Assembly: GCF_002943425.1 (NCBI RefSeq)
Contig: NZ_PTRA01000002.1
Location: 248,090-312,089 of the forward strand
DNA from: Siphonobacter curvatus
GTDB lineage: Bacteria > Bacteroidota > Bacteroidia > Cytophagales > Spirosomataceae
DNA length: 64,000 nucleotides
Direction of reading: 5' to 3'
Shown: piece by piece, positions 1 through 9,070 of the stretch
How positions within the stretch are numbered: position 1 is the first letter of the stretch
Layout: each line of letters opens with the position of its first letter
The notes under the pieces: generated by a model
Databases searched by the model: none
The model's input: the letters and a program-made list of their open reading frames with translations, nothing else
What the model was told of the DNA's origin: nothing
Position numbers and translations under genes: made by a program

Positions 1-1330
1 AGAAAATACCGATGTAGTGGTTTCCGGCTTTGTTTACCAATTTAGCCCCTTTGGTTACGGCACCGGACGTACGGTTGATGATGTAAATATTGCCATCTTT
101 TCCTACGGGAGTGAAGGCAATGTATACTTCGTCACCGCTCACCAGGATGCCCTGATACTGACCAAAATCAAGACCATCTTCGTAGGGCAAATCTACTTTC
201 GTAGCCGTTTTCGCGTTCAAGTCCAGACGAGCTACGTAACCCTGATCCGAACCATCCTGGCTATACAAAGCATACGCTATGCCATTACCCGCATATTTCC
301 AGCAATCCACGTATACGTTTTTCACGCCCAGAGCAGCGTCTAAGCTGAATACATAGGAGTTGTCGTATTCGTTACTCTGGTTGATTCTCAGAATGTGTGA
401 ACCTTTCGAATCACGTTGCGTAGCTTGATAAATGTTACCATCATCCGCTAAGAATGAGTTGTGGCTACGGTAACCGCTATTATCCCCAAAGCCTACGGTT
501 GAAGTAATCACTTTCGGATTTTCTAGGGAAGGATAATCAACGATTACAGCTTTACTCCCCAGACGCGTAAAGTTGCTTTCGGTAGTACCCGTTGCCGGAT
601 TTCTTTTCTGCATCCAGGTACCCACGATCAGTTTGTTCTGAGCTTTGTTCAGTACCGGAGCATCCAGACGGAAAATCGTGTGACCCTGTAATTCTTCGGC
701 CGCCGTTAAAGGAATCTGATACTGCTTGTAACCCGTAATCAGAACGTCCTGTAAGTTCAGAGCCAGGATCGTCGCGGTACCACGGAAATACGCGAAGGGA
801 GCCGATGGAGTCGGACCACTTGAAGCGTTGTTAGCCGTAGGCGTCGTTACGTTTACGGCGATACCCGTTTTGTCACCATCGAAAAGCTTCACCCAGCGTG
901 GGGTTGCACTGGCGTACTGCGAGATGTTCACCGTTACATCTTCCTGCGTGTATTTTCCGGCACCTTCTACTTTATAGCGGGCAAATTCACCGCCATTATC
1001 ACCATTGTAAGCAATGTTGAAAAGCGTCTTGCCATCTTCGGAAGCTTGTAAACGAGCGGTACGCGTTGATTTTACACCGAAACCGTTATCGTAAACACTG
1101 ATGGATACGTTCGGGTTTTTGGCATCTTCTTTGCTTACGGAATACACCATCGTACCCCCGTTTCCATCACCGGGCGTAGTGCCCATCAAGGCTCCTGCTA
1201 CCGTAATCCAACGATCCGCATTAGGGTCGGTTTCTGGGTCGGTACCCGTATTACTATCCTTACAACCCGTCAGGGCAACCGTCATCAAAAGACCGGCTAA
1301 CAGGGAAAGATTCAGACCTTGTTTTCTCAT
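1..1330 (-). CDS. DUF4374 lipoprotein, XusB-like (3' end beyond window)
   Basis: An open frame of about 443 codons starts at the ATG at 1330 and runs off the left edge, so the C-terminus is missing. The N-terminus is a lipoprotein signal peptide ending in a lipobox (VALTGC), followed by an Asp/Thr-rich linker and then a WITVAGAL...GGTMVYSV stretch. Repeated strand-turn segments such as DGNIYQATQRD and DGNIYIINRTSG fit a beta-propeller. This matches my recollection of DUF4374 proteins, which sit next to TonB-dependent siderophore receptors in Bacteroidota; XusB of Bacteroides thetaiotaomicron, a surface lipoprotein that captures ferric siderophore, is the functional model. The gene starts 12 bp after the receptor stop codon, so the two are almost certainly one operon. 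A PepSY-type inner-membrane reductase gene would be expected just outside the window. The specific ligand cannot be read from sequence. Confidence 0.8.
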   Translation of the reverse strand, partial: MRKQGLNLSLLAGLLMTVALTGCKDSNTGTDPETDPNADRWITVAGALMGTTPGDGNGGTMVYSVSKEDAKNPNVSISVYDNGFGVKSTRTARLQASEDGKTLFNIAYNGDNGGEFARYKVEGAGKYTQEDVTVNISQYASATPRWVKLFDGDKTGIAVNVTTPTANNASSGPTPSAPFAYFRGTATILALNLQDVLITGYKQYQIPLTAAEELQGHTIFRLDAPVLNKAQNKLIVGTWMQKRNPATGTTESNFTRLGSKAVIVDYPSLENPKVITSTVGFGDNSGYRSHNSFLADDGNIYQATQRDSKGSHILRINQSNEYDNSYVFSLDAALGVKNVYVDCWKYAGNGIAYALYSQDGSDQGYVARLDLNAKTATKVDLPYEDGLDFGQYQGILVSGDEVYIAFTPVGKDGNIYIINRTSGAVTKGAKLVNKAGNHYIGIF

Positions 1331-1342
1331 GGAAGCGATTGA

Positions 1343-3751
1343 TTAAAAATTGTTTATAGTGTAATTTAACTTCAGGTAAAAGGCTCGACCGGGCTTCTGA
1401 ACGGCGAAATTGTCGTACGCCTGTCGGTCGAACATATTCTTGACGTCGGCACTCACGATGAAGCGTTTGTTAGGGAACATGTAACTCGCTCCCAGATCCT
1501 GGATGTACTGACGCGGGGTGCGGAAATCCTCAATGATCATCCAGGTGGTGTAAAACCGCTCTACGAAACGAAATCCGTAATACATATTCAGTCTTGAGTT
1601 TGACTTCAGCACATTTTTGAAGGAATACTGAACGGTACTGTTAATGGTGAAGAAAGGCTCATTGGGCAATTGACGACGGTAGTAATCATATTCCCGACCA
1701 TTCGGGTCGTACTGCATATTGAAGACCGAATTGAATTTTGAAGCACTCAGTCCAATGGTCAGATTATTGTTATAGATGTAGTTACCCTCGACTTCAAAAC
1801 CAATCGATTTCGTCTTGCCCAAGTTTTCAAAAGGATCAGTTTGTACGGCATCGTTCAGACGCGGGTTCACCCGTTGGACAATCTTATCCCGGGTATCCCG
1901 AATAAAGCCGGACAGAGCAAAGTTGTACTTGTTTGAGCCAGACGTGTACGTACCGGCTCGGAAACCCACGTTGAGGTTGTTACTGATTTCCGGACGGATT
2001 CCGAAATTCTCCACAATGTTTTCGCCTGGACTACCAAAGACTTCATTTTCAGAGGGAAGGCGTACGGCCCGTTCGGCAGAAGTAAGCAGGTACAGATTGG
2101 GAATGACCGCGTAGGAAAGAGCTGCTCCGTAACCAGTTGTCGTTTTATTACTCGACGTGCGGTTTTCCCGCCGGTTGTTTTCTACCAGTACAGGATCCAT
2201 GCGGTCAATTTTCTGTTGGTAATATTTACCGAAAATGTTCGCTCGTAACTTGGAATCTAGTGCTTTCAGTTCGTACGCTACCGAAGTGATATGTTTGGCC
2301 AGATTACGGGTTCCGATAAATTCCCGCTCCACGACGGATCGCATAAAATCCTGCTGATCCCGGTCAATGTTGTAGTAGATATGGTTGACAACCAAGCGGT
2401 GATTTTTGTGAAAATCATAGTTAACCCCCGCCCGGAAGGTCGTCACGTTTCGGTTGATGTGATTGATGGTAGGAGCACCCTGCTGAGCACCGGTGGGACG
2501 CAAAATGGGTCTGCCGTCCAGTCCAACGCTACGTTCACCATACCAGTTGTAATTCCATTTTACGGTATCCACAACCACCTGTTTCCGCATACTCGACATC
2601 CCGCTTACGGTTAACTCCAAGCCCTTTACCACGAAGTTTTTCTTGCGGTAATTCAGGCTAAATACGTGGGCTTCGGATTCCGTAAAACGCCCTTTGTAGG
2701 GAATGGACATGTACGTTCCGTGCTGCACTTCCTTGTAATCGCTGGAACCATTGTAGCCAATGAAAAACTGATCGGCCCATTTTACATCCGTGAAACCCAG
2801 TTCAATCTGGCCGCCCACGGAGCGATAGGCATCGTTAAAGCGACGAGCTCGAACGTAATCATAACGACCATTCGGAAGAATATTCCGAACGAATTTTCCC
2901 CACACCTCGTAATCATTATCCGAGTAATTATAAAAACCCGATGCTTTTACGGTGAACCCACTTTTGGCTGACCAGTGCGTACCGCTGACATTGGCCTGTA
3001 GCGTATTGAAGGAACCGTAGGAAACTGAGGCCGTCAGATTGTTACTCATTCCTTTTTTCAGGATTACGTTGATGGCTCCGCCCAGGGCATCGTCCGACAA
3101 ATGAGCCGGAATGACGCCCTTGTATACTTCAATTCGCTCGATTAAGGCTGGGGGAATGCTGTTCAAACTGAACGAAGCTCCGTAGGTGGAAATAGGAATG
3201 CCGTCAATAAATATACGTACCGATTCACCTGACATCCCGTTCAAGTTATACGTTACCGCGGAACCCAGACCCCCGTTCTGACGAACGCGTACCCCAACGG
3301 TGCGATCCAGCATTTCGTTGGTTTGAAAATTGCGGGTGGCGACATCCTTGGTCTCGATTACGTTGACCGCAAAACCCTGGGTTTCCAGCTCTTTCTTTTC
3401 GGTTTTGTGGGTCACCTGCACTTCAGCCAGATCCTGGATGGCCTTATTAACGAGAACGGATACGCTGTGGGACGATTTATGAACGCTGAGTTTTAAACTC
3501 TTGGGCTGAATTTCTACCGATGTAATCAGAATCTCCTGGTGTCCGTAGGGTACGTTCTTTAGCTCGAAACCGCCCTGCTGATCGGACATGGTTACTACGT
3601 TGCTATTCTTAATGCGAACCGTAACATGCTCTACTCCAGTACCTCCTTCGAAATGAATATTGCCTTTCACGGTAGCGACCTGAAGCGGACTGGTTTGAGC
3701 AAAAGCCAAACAACTGGCCAGCAGTAAGGACACCAGATAGATATATTTCAT
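1343..3751 (-). CDS. TonB-dependent outer-membrane receptor (siderophore type)
   Basis: This 802-residue protein imports a large ligand across the outer membrane using TonB energy. Residues 1-19 are a signal peptide ending LAFAQ. A carboxypeptidase-regulatory-like beta sandwich spans about 24-105, the plug domain about 118-235 (VIETKDVATRNFQTNEMLDR; RIEVYKGVIPAHLSDDALGGAIN), and the 22-strand barrel fills the rest, ending in the aromatic terminal residue of outer-membrane barrels (NYTINNF). It lacks the SusC signature and no SusD follows; a DUF4374 lipoprotein follows instead, which points to iron-siderophore uptake (XusA-like) rather than glycan uptake. A perfect operator-like dyad 25 bp upstream of the start supports metal-dependent repression. 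Ligand identity is inference. Confidence 0.9.
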   Translation of the reverse strand: MKYIYLVSLLLASCLAFAQTSPLQVATVKGNIHFEGGTGVEHVTVRIKNSNVVTMSDQQGGFELKNVPYGHQEILITSVEIQPKSLKLSVHKSSHSVSVLVNKAIQDLAEVQVTHKTEKKELETQGFAVNVIETKDVATRNFQTNEMLDRTVGVRVRQNGGLGSAVTYNLNGMSGESVRIFIDGIPISTYGASFSLNSIPPALIERIEVYKGVIPAHLSDDALGGAINVILKKGMSNNLTASVSYGSFNTLQANVSGTHWSAKSGFTVKASGFYNYSDNDYEVWGKFVRNILPNGRYDYVRARRFNDAYRSVGGQIELGFTDVKWADQFFIGYNGSSDYKEVQHGTYMSIPYKGRFTESEAHVFSLNYRKKNFVVKGLELTVSGMSSMRKQVVVDTVKWNYNWYGERSVGLDGRPILRPTGAQQGAPTINHINRNVTTFRAGVNYDFHKNHRLVVNHIYYNIDRDQQDFMRSVVEREFIGTRNLAKHITSVAYELKALDSKLRANIFGKYYQQKIDRMDPVLVENNRRENRTSSNKTTTGYGAALSYAVIPNLYLLTSAERAVRLPSENEVFGSPGENIVENFGIRPEISNNLNVGFRAGTYTSGSNKYNFALSGFIRDTRDKIVQRVNPRLNDAVQTDPFENLGKTKSIGFEVEGNYIYNNNLTIGLSASKFNSVFNMQYDPNGREYDYYRRQLPNEPFFTINSTVQYSFKNVLKSNSRLNMYYGFRFVERFYTTWMIIEDFRTPRQYIQDLGASYMFPNKRFIVSADVKNMFDRQAYDNFAVQKPGRAFYLKLNYTINNF

Positions 3752-4381
3752 GCGTGGTAAAATTTCAATGGGATGTTATTTAGACCAAGACTAAATAAAT
3801 GGTGATGCGAAAATATAAAAACGGGATTAAAATTCCGAACTCCGTTTTTAAAAATGCTAAAGATTACAATGGAGCGGATAAGGAAATCAGTAGCGGCTGC
3901 TAGTCTGTAGGCCAGGTTGTCATTCTTCCTCAGATGTACTTCTACGAATGACCGATAGTATGAAATGAATGCCTCTTCTTTTGATTATTTATAGTGTGTA
4001 ATCTATTGATAAATAGGGTTTTGTATTTGATAATGAAATTATTGATACTTTATTTATTACCTGAATAACAGATAGTGAAAGACGTAAACTTTCGAGGAAA
4101 GAGACCTGAGAAGAATATGCTGCCAGCCGTAACGGCAAGTAAAAAGCGAAGCTAAAAAATGATGGGGAAGTTTTAATTTTATTCGAAAACCAGCTTTTAA
4201 AGACTAACCTCAGTTTAATATATATTAAAATTTGTTTAATGATTCCTATTGAACCATAGGATTTTCACTTGCTTGGATCGGTAAGGCTGCTTGGGGTCAG
4301 GTTACTCCAGGAAGTTCTCTAGAAATGCGTTAAGCTTGCATGCATTTGAAGAGCGGTTTCTCCAGTAAGAGCGTTTTCTGA
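3752..4381. other. Intergenic, no gene seen
   Basis: The gap between the efflux operon end and the TonB receptor start is AT-rich and carries no convincing reading frame on either strand. Apart from the operator dyad at 3776-3798 it holds a perfect 16-bp AT palindrome, TTTAATATATATTAAA, at 4214-4229, whose role is unclear. No tRNA-like or repeat structure was seen. Confidence 0.5.
3776..3798 (-). promoter_or_regulatory. 23-bp perfect dyad, probable metal-repressor operator
   Basis: TTATTTAG at 3776-3783 and CTAAATAA at 3791-3798 form a perfect inverted repeat around a 7-bp centre, 25 bp upstream of the receptor start codon. A -7-like element (TATATTTT on the minus strand) lies just upstream, so the dyad would cover the transcription start. 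Length and AT-rich symmetry resemble Fur- or DtxR-family boxes; which family binds it is inference. Confidence 0.55.
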
Positions 4382-4429
4382 ACCAACAAAAAAGCCCAGA
4401 TTCAACTGAATCCGGGCTTTTTTGTTGGT
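4382..4429 (-). terminator. Terminator of first RND operon
   Basis: ACCAACAAAAAAGCCC at 4382-4397 pairs with GGGCTTTTTTGTTGGT at 4414-4429, and the pairing continues inward through GATTC/GAATC with one mismatch. The stem has T-runs on both strands. It lies 20 bp past the stop of the outer-membrane factor gene, as expected for intrinsic termination of that operon. Confidence 0.85.
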
Positions 4430-4448
4430 GTACTCCTTGACTTATGTA

Positions 4449-5894
4449 TTAATTCCAACCGCCTCCCAAAGCCTGGTAAATATTCACCATGGCATTAAGT
4501 TGCTGCTTTTTAGTCTCGATCAGTTCAAATCGTGATTCCAGGGCATCCCGTTGGGTGAGCAATACCTCCATATAATCCGCCCGGGTAGATTGGAACAAAT
4601 CATTGGAGATGCCAATCGACTGGGTCAGGGCCTGTACTTCCTGCGATTTCAGATCATAACTTCTTTCCAGGTTATTGATCTTGGCCAGTTGATTGGCTAC
4701 CTCAAAATACGCATTCAAAACGACCCGCTCATAGTTGTAAACCGTTTGCGTCTGGCGAGCATTAGCGTTGGCGTAAGTAGCCGTAATTGCCCGTCGGTTG
4801 ACCAGGGGTCCCACCAGTTCACCCGCCAATGAGTACAGAATCGATTCGGGCGTGCTGAACAAATACGCAGGACTAAAGGCCCGGTATCCCAAGGAAGCCG
4901 ATATACCCAGCGAAGGGTAGAATTGAGCCCGGGCTACCTGTACATCCAGCTTGGCCGCGGCCAACTCAAACTCTGCCCGGCGTATGTCCGGACGATTGGT
5001 AAGCAACTGAGAGGGTAAGCCCGCCTGAATCGTTTTGGGAATCATGGTATTAAAGGCATCGTCATTCCGGGCAATGGGCTGCGGATAGCGAGCCAGCAGG
5101 AAGTTAATCCGGTTTTCCGTTTCCGTAATCCGTTGCTGGATGTCATACTGAAGGCTGCGGGTATTCAATACCTGAGCTTCAAATCGACGTACGGCCAGTT
5201 CGGTCACGCGGGTAGCCTGCTTCTGCAGTCGCACGATTTCCAGTGCATTGGTCTGAATCTCGATGTTCTGTCTCAGAATGGCCAACTGATTATCCAGAGC
5301 CAATAGTTCGAAATAATTATTGGCTACTTCGGCAATCAGGTTCGTGATGACGAAGTTCCGACCTTCGCTGGAAGCCAGATACCGTTTCACGGCTGATTTC
5401 TGAGCATTCCGCAGTTTGTGCCAGATATCCACTTCCCAGCGAGCATAGGCCCCTAAGCCAAGATCGGGTACGGGCTCGGGCATGGGTTTGCCCGGTTTAA
5501 TATCCGTAGTGGCTTCCATGGCTCCGATATTGGTATACCGGGGTACTTTATCGAAACCCGCTCCGGCTCTCAGGCCCACGAAGGGGAGGTATTCCCCCCG
5601 GCGGACACTGATTTCATTCCGGGAAATCTCAATCTCCTGCAAGACCACATTCAATTCCTGATTATTCTTCAGGGCCGTGTCAATCAGGGCTACCAGATTG
5701 GGGTCGTTGTAAAACTCCCGCCACTTAAGCTGAGCGGTGTTGGTGGAATCCTCGGAAGAGCCGTAGCTGCCCGGTAACTTTTTATTTTCGGTTTTCGGCA
5801 CCAGCGAAGGTACCTTACACGCCGTGGTGTACAGCAGGCAAAAAAGAATCAGGCCCGCGTACTGAATGATTCGATTTCTAAACATGATGCTCAA
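4449..5894 (-). CDS. RND efflux outer-membrane factor (TolC/OprM family lipoprotein)
   Basis: This 481-residue protein is the outer-membrane exit duct of the first tripartite efflux system. A hydrophobic signal ends in a lipobox, LLYTTAC, at residue 26, so it is a lipidated OprM-type channel. Two OEP repeats follow; the NRPDIRRAEFELAAAKLDVQVARAQFYPSL segment and the C-terminal YQALGGGWN are family hallmarks. The start overlaps the end of the RND pump gene by 17 bp; an alternative ATG nine bases in (MFRNRII) overlaps less and is equally possible. It is the last gene of the operon and is followed by a strong terminator. The paralogue at 21156-22619 has the same lipobox and ending. Confidence 0.94.
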   Translation of the reverse strand: MSIMFRNRIIQYAGLILFCLLYTTACKVPSLVPKTENKKLPGSYGSSEDSTNTAQLKWREFYNDPNLVALIDTALKNNQELNVVLQEIEISRNEISVRRGEYLPFVGLRAGAGFDKVPRYTNIGAMEATTDIKPGKPMPEPVPDLGLGAYARWEVDIWHKLRNAQKSAVKRYLASSEGRNFVITNLIAEVANNYFELLALDNQLAILRQNIEIQTNALEIVRLQKQATRVTELAVRRFEAQVLNTRSLQYDIQQRITETENRINFLLARYPQPIARNDDAFNTMIPKTIQAGLPSQLLTNRPDIRRAEFELAAAKLDVQVARAQFYPSLGISASLGYRAFSPAYLFSTPESILYSLAGELVGPLVNRRAITATYANANARQTQTVYNYERVVLNAYFEVANQLAKINNLERSYDLKSQEVQALTQSIGISNDLFQSTRADYMEVLLTQRDALESRFELIETKKQQLNAMVNIYQALGGGWN

Positions 5895-8800
5895 TTTCTT
5901 CAGTTAAGGGATTTTCCTCTTCGTGCTTGATGAGTTTACGCTTGGCCGCAATACTGCCGAAGATGTAGTACAGACCCGGTACAACAATCACGCCGAATAC
6001 CGTTCCGAAAAGCATCCCGCCCAGAGCGGATGAACCAATAGTACGGTTACCAATGGCACCGGGGCCCGTAGCAATCACCAGCGGAATCAGTCCCGCAATA
6101 AAGGCGAAAGAAGTCATCAAAATGGGGCGGAAACGAGCCTTGGCTCCCTCGATGGCGGCATTGAAAACCGACATCCCTTCGCGGTGTTTCTGTACGGCAA
6201 ACTCCACAATCAATACGGCGTTTTTACCGAGCAGACCAACCAGCATGACCAGACCCACCTGAGCATAGATGTCGTTGGCCAGACCCATCATTTTAATCAG
6301 AGCAAAGGAGCCGAAAATACCAGCGGGCAGTGAGAAAATAACCGCCAGCGGCAGAATAAAGCTTTCGTACTGAGCAGCGAGTACCATGTAAACGAATACC
6401 AATACGATGAGGAAGATGTAAATGGCTTCGTTCCCCCGCATTACCTCATCTTTCGAAAGACCGGCCCAGTCAATGTCATATCCTTTCGGCAGCGTTTTGG
6501 CCGCTACTTCCTTGATAACTTTGATGGCCTCACCACTACTGTAACCTTTGGCTGGAGCACCCCGGAAGGCTGCCGTCGTATACATGTTATAGCGGTTAAT
6601 CTCGTTGGCTCCTTGCGTCTTCTTGATTTTCATGAAGGCCGAGAAGGGTACCATTTCACCTTTATCATTTTTCACGTACAACTGCAACAGATCGTCCGGT
6701 AAGCGACGGTACTCAGGAGCGGCCTGTACGAATACTTTAAAGAAGCGTTGGAATTTGATGAAGCCCAGCTCGTACGTACTACCGATCAGAATGGACAGCG
6801 TATTCATGGCATTGCCGATGGAGACACCCTTCTGCATGGCCAGTTTGTTATCAATTTCCAGTTCGTACTGTGGGTAGTTCGCACTGTAGAACGTGAAGAG
6901 ACCCATCAGTTCTTTCCGCTTTTTCAGCTCAGCCATGAAGTCGTTCGTGACTTTCTGCAACTGGTTATAATCCCCGCTGTTGGTTTTGTCCAGCAACTGG
7001 AGCGAGAAACCACCCGCAGCACCGTAACCCGGTACGGCCGGGGGATCGAAGAATTCGATCGTCGCTCCGGGGATGGCTTTGGCTTTTTCTTCAAGTTCGT
7101 AGATGATCTCGGTCACCGTTTGATGACGTTCTGACCAGGGCTTGAGGTTAATCAAACAGGTACCGGCGTTGGAACCCCGACCTTCCGTCAATACCTCGTA
7201 ACCGGCCAAAGCAGAAACCGACTCAATACCTTCTACTTTTTCGGCAATAGACTGAAGCTTACGGCCAATGTCATTGGTACGTTCAAGGGTAGAACCTGGA
7301 GGCGTCTGAATGATGGCGTAAATCATCCCCTGATCTTCGCTGGGAATAAAACCCGACGGAAGTGTACTGGAAATACCGAAGATGCCCAACCCAAAGACCA
7401 GCAAAATACCCCAGGTCACCACCCGACGATTCACGATCATACGTAACAGGCCAGTGTACTTACCCGTTAGTTTATCAAAACCGCGGTTGAAGCTGTCCAG
7501 AGCCCGGTTCAGTACCGTTTTCTTACGAGGCTTGCCGTGATTATTCTTCAAAATCATGGCACAGAGTACCGGCGTCAGCGTCAGAGCAACCAGACCCGAA
7601 AGTACGATGGACGTAGCCATGGTAATCGAGAATTGCCGGTAGAAAATCCCTACGGGACCCGTCATGAAGGCAACCGGAACGAACACCGCCGTCATTAACA
7701 GCGTAATGGCGATTACGGCACCGCTGATTTCATGCAGTACTTCTTTTACCGCTTTATAGGGCGATAAATGCTTTTCCTCCATCTTGGCGTGCACGGCCTC
7801 GACGACTACAATGGCATCATCGACTACGATACCAATGGCGAGTACCAGAGCGAACAGCGTAATCATGTTGATGGTCAGCCCAAACATTTGCATGAAGGTA
7901 AAGGCTCCGATCAACGATACGGGTACGGCAATGGTCGGAATCAGCGTTGAACGCCAGTCGCCCAGGAAGATGAATACCACCAGAGCCACCAGAATAAACG
8001 CATCCCGCAGGGTGTGAATTACCCCCTCAATGGAAGCATCGAGGAAGTTGGAAACGTCGTAGCTGATTTTGTAATCCATGCCCGGCGGGAAGGACGTTTT
8101 CTTCAGCTCCTCCAGTTTGTCTTTTACTTCCTTGATTACGTCACTGGCATTACTACCGTACGTTTGTTTCAGGACAATAGCCGCCGAAGGATAGCCGTTG
8201 AGGTTGGAGTAAATATCGTAGTATTCACTGCCCAGCTCTACGCTGGCTACATCTTTCAGATACAGAATTTCTCCGTTCGGATTCGACTTGACGATCACAT
8301 TTTTGTACTGCTCTACATCATTGTAGCGGCCCTGATAGGTCAGTACGTACTCCAGAGCTTCGGCCCGTTTGCCGTCGCTTCGACCCAAACGACCCGGCGA
8401 TCCGATGACGCTTTGCTCGTTAAGAGCTTCCATCACGTCGTCCGCCGAAATGTTGTAGGCCCGCATCCGGTCGGGTTTCAGCCAGATCCGCATGGCGTAC
8501 TGACGGCTACCTAGGATACTGGCTTGACCAATCCCGCCCAGACGCTGCAATTCGGGTAACATGTTTACCCCAGCAAAGTTGAAGAGGAACTTCATGTCGG
8601 CGTGCGGGTCCTTACTATACAGGTTGACGTACATCAACATGTTCGGCACGATCCGGTTCACAATGATCCCTTCGCGTTGGACCAGAATGGGTAGCCGGTT
8701 GAGTACCTGAGCAATCCGGGTATTGATGTTGACAACCGCCTGATCGGGGTTCGTACCCAGGTTAAATACGACCTGAACGTTGGCTTCCCCGGCACTCGTA

Positions 8801-9045
8801 GCATCGGAAGTCATGTACTTCATGCCTGGAACCCCGTTGATGGCCTGCTCGATCGGAATCAGCACCGATTCGGTCAGTACCTTGGCACTCGCTCCGGGAT
8901 ACGACGCCCGTACGATAACCATTGGGGGAGAAATTTCCGGGAACTGGGAGATGGGCAGACTGTTGATGGCCAGTATACCCGTTAATATAATGACCAGTGA
9001 AATGACAATTGCCAGTACGGGTCGATGAATGAATTGACGAAACAT
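5878..9045 (-). CDS. RND efflux pump, HAE1/AcrB family
   Basis: This 1055-residue inner-membrane proton antiporter is the engine of a drug/toxin efflux complex. It starts MFRQFIHRPVLAIVISLVIILTGILA, the typical first membrane helix, and has the duplicated architecture of 12 helices and two large periplasmic porter/docking loops. The proton relay residues are present: paired aspartates in GIVVDDAIVVVEAV (helix 4) and the lysine in GLLGKNAVLIVEFA (helix 10). The helix 4 motif DDA rather than metal-binding signatures points to HAE1 (hydrophobic/amphiphilic substrates), not the CusA/CzcA metal type. It follows the adaptor gene with a 25-bp gap and overlaps the outer-membrane factor gene. Substrates are not predictable. 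Confidence 0.95.
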   Translation of the reverse strand: MFRQFIHRPVLAIVISLVIILTGILAINSLPISQFPEISPPMVIVRASYPGASAKVLTESVLIPIEQAINGVPGMKYMTSDATSAGEANVQVVFNLGTNPDQAVVNINTRIAQVLNRLPILVQREGIIVNRIVPNMLMYVNLYSKDPHADMKFLFNFAGVNMLPELQRLGGIGQASILGSRQYAMRIWLKPDRMRAYNISADDVMEALNEQSVIGSPGRLGRSDGKRAEALEYVLTYQGRYNDVEQYKNVIVKSNPNGEILYLKDVASVELGSEYYDIYSNLNGYPSAAIVLKQTYGSNASDVIKEVKDKLEELKKTSFPPGMDYKISYDVSNFLDASIEGVIHTLRDAFILVALVVFIFLGDWRSTLIPTIAVPVSLIGAFTFMQMFGLTINMITLFALVLAIGIVVDDAIVVVEAVHAKMEEKHLSPYKAVKEVLHEISGAVIAITLLMTAVFVPVAFMTGPVGIFYRQFSITMATSIVLSGLVALTLTPVLCAMILKNNHGKPRKKTVLNRALDSFNRGFDKLTGKYTGLLRMIVNRRVVTWGILLVFGLGIFGISSTLPSGFIPSEDQGMIYAIIQTPPGSTLERTNDIGRKLQSIAEKVEGIESVSALAGYEVLTEGRGSNAGTCLINLKPWSERHQTVTEIIYELEEKAKAIPGATIEFFDPPAVPGYGAAGGFSLQLLDKTNSGDYNQLQKVTNDFMAELKKRKELMGLFTFYSANYPQYELEIDNKLAMQKGVSIGNAMNTLSILIGSTYELGFIKFQRFFKVFVQAAPEYRRLPDDLLQLYVKNDKGEMVPFSAFMKIKKTQGANEINRYNMYTTAAFRGAPAKGYSSGEAIKVIKEVAAKTLPKGYDIDWAGLSKDEVMRGNEAIYIFLIVLVFVYMVLAAQYESFILPLAVIFSLPAGIFGSFALIKMMGLANDIYAQVGLVMLVGLLGKNAVLIVEFAVQKHREGMSVFNAAIEGAKARFRPILMTSFAFIAGLIPLVIATGPGAIGNRTIGSSALGGMLFGTVFGVIVVPGLYYIFGSIAAKRKLIKHEEENPLTEEIEHHV

Positions 9046-9070
9046 ACGCTGAATATTTTAAATGCTTCTA

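Noticed and set aside
4214-4229. AT palindrome TTTAATATATATTAAA as a possible operator
   Set aside because: Sixteen bases of pure AT symmetry arise easily by chance in AT-rich intergenic DNA; no promoter nearby.
7784-8514. Long open frames on the + strand opposite the first RND pump
   Set aside because: They are antisense shadows of the well-supported pump gene; low-complexity residues and no domain.
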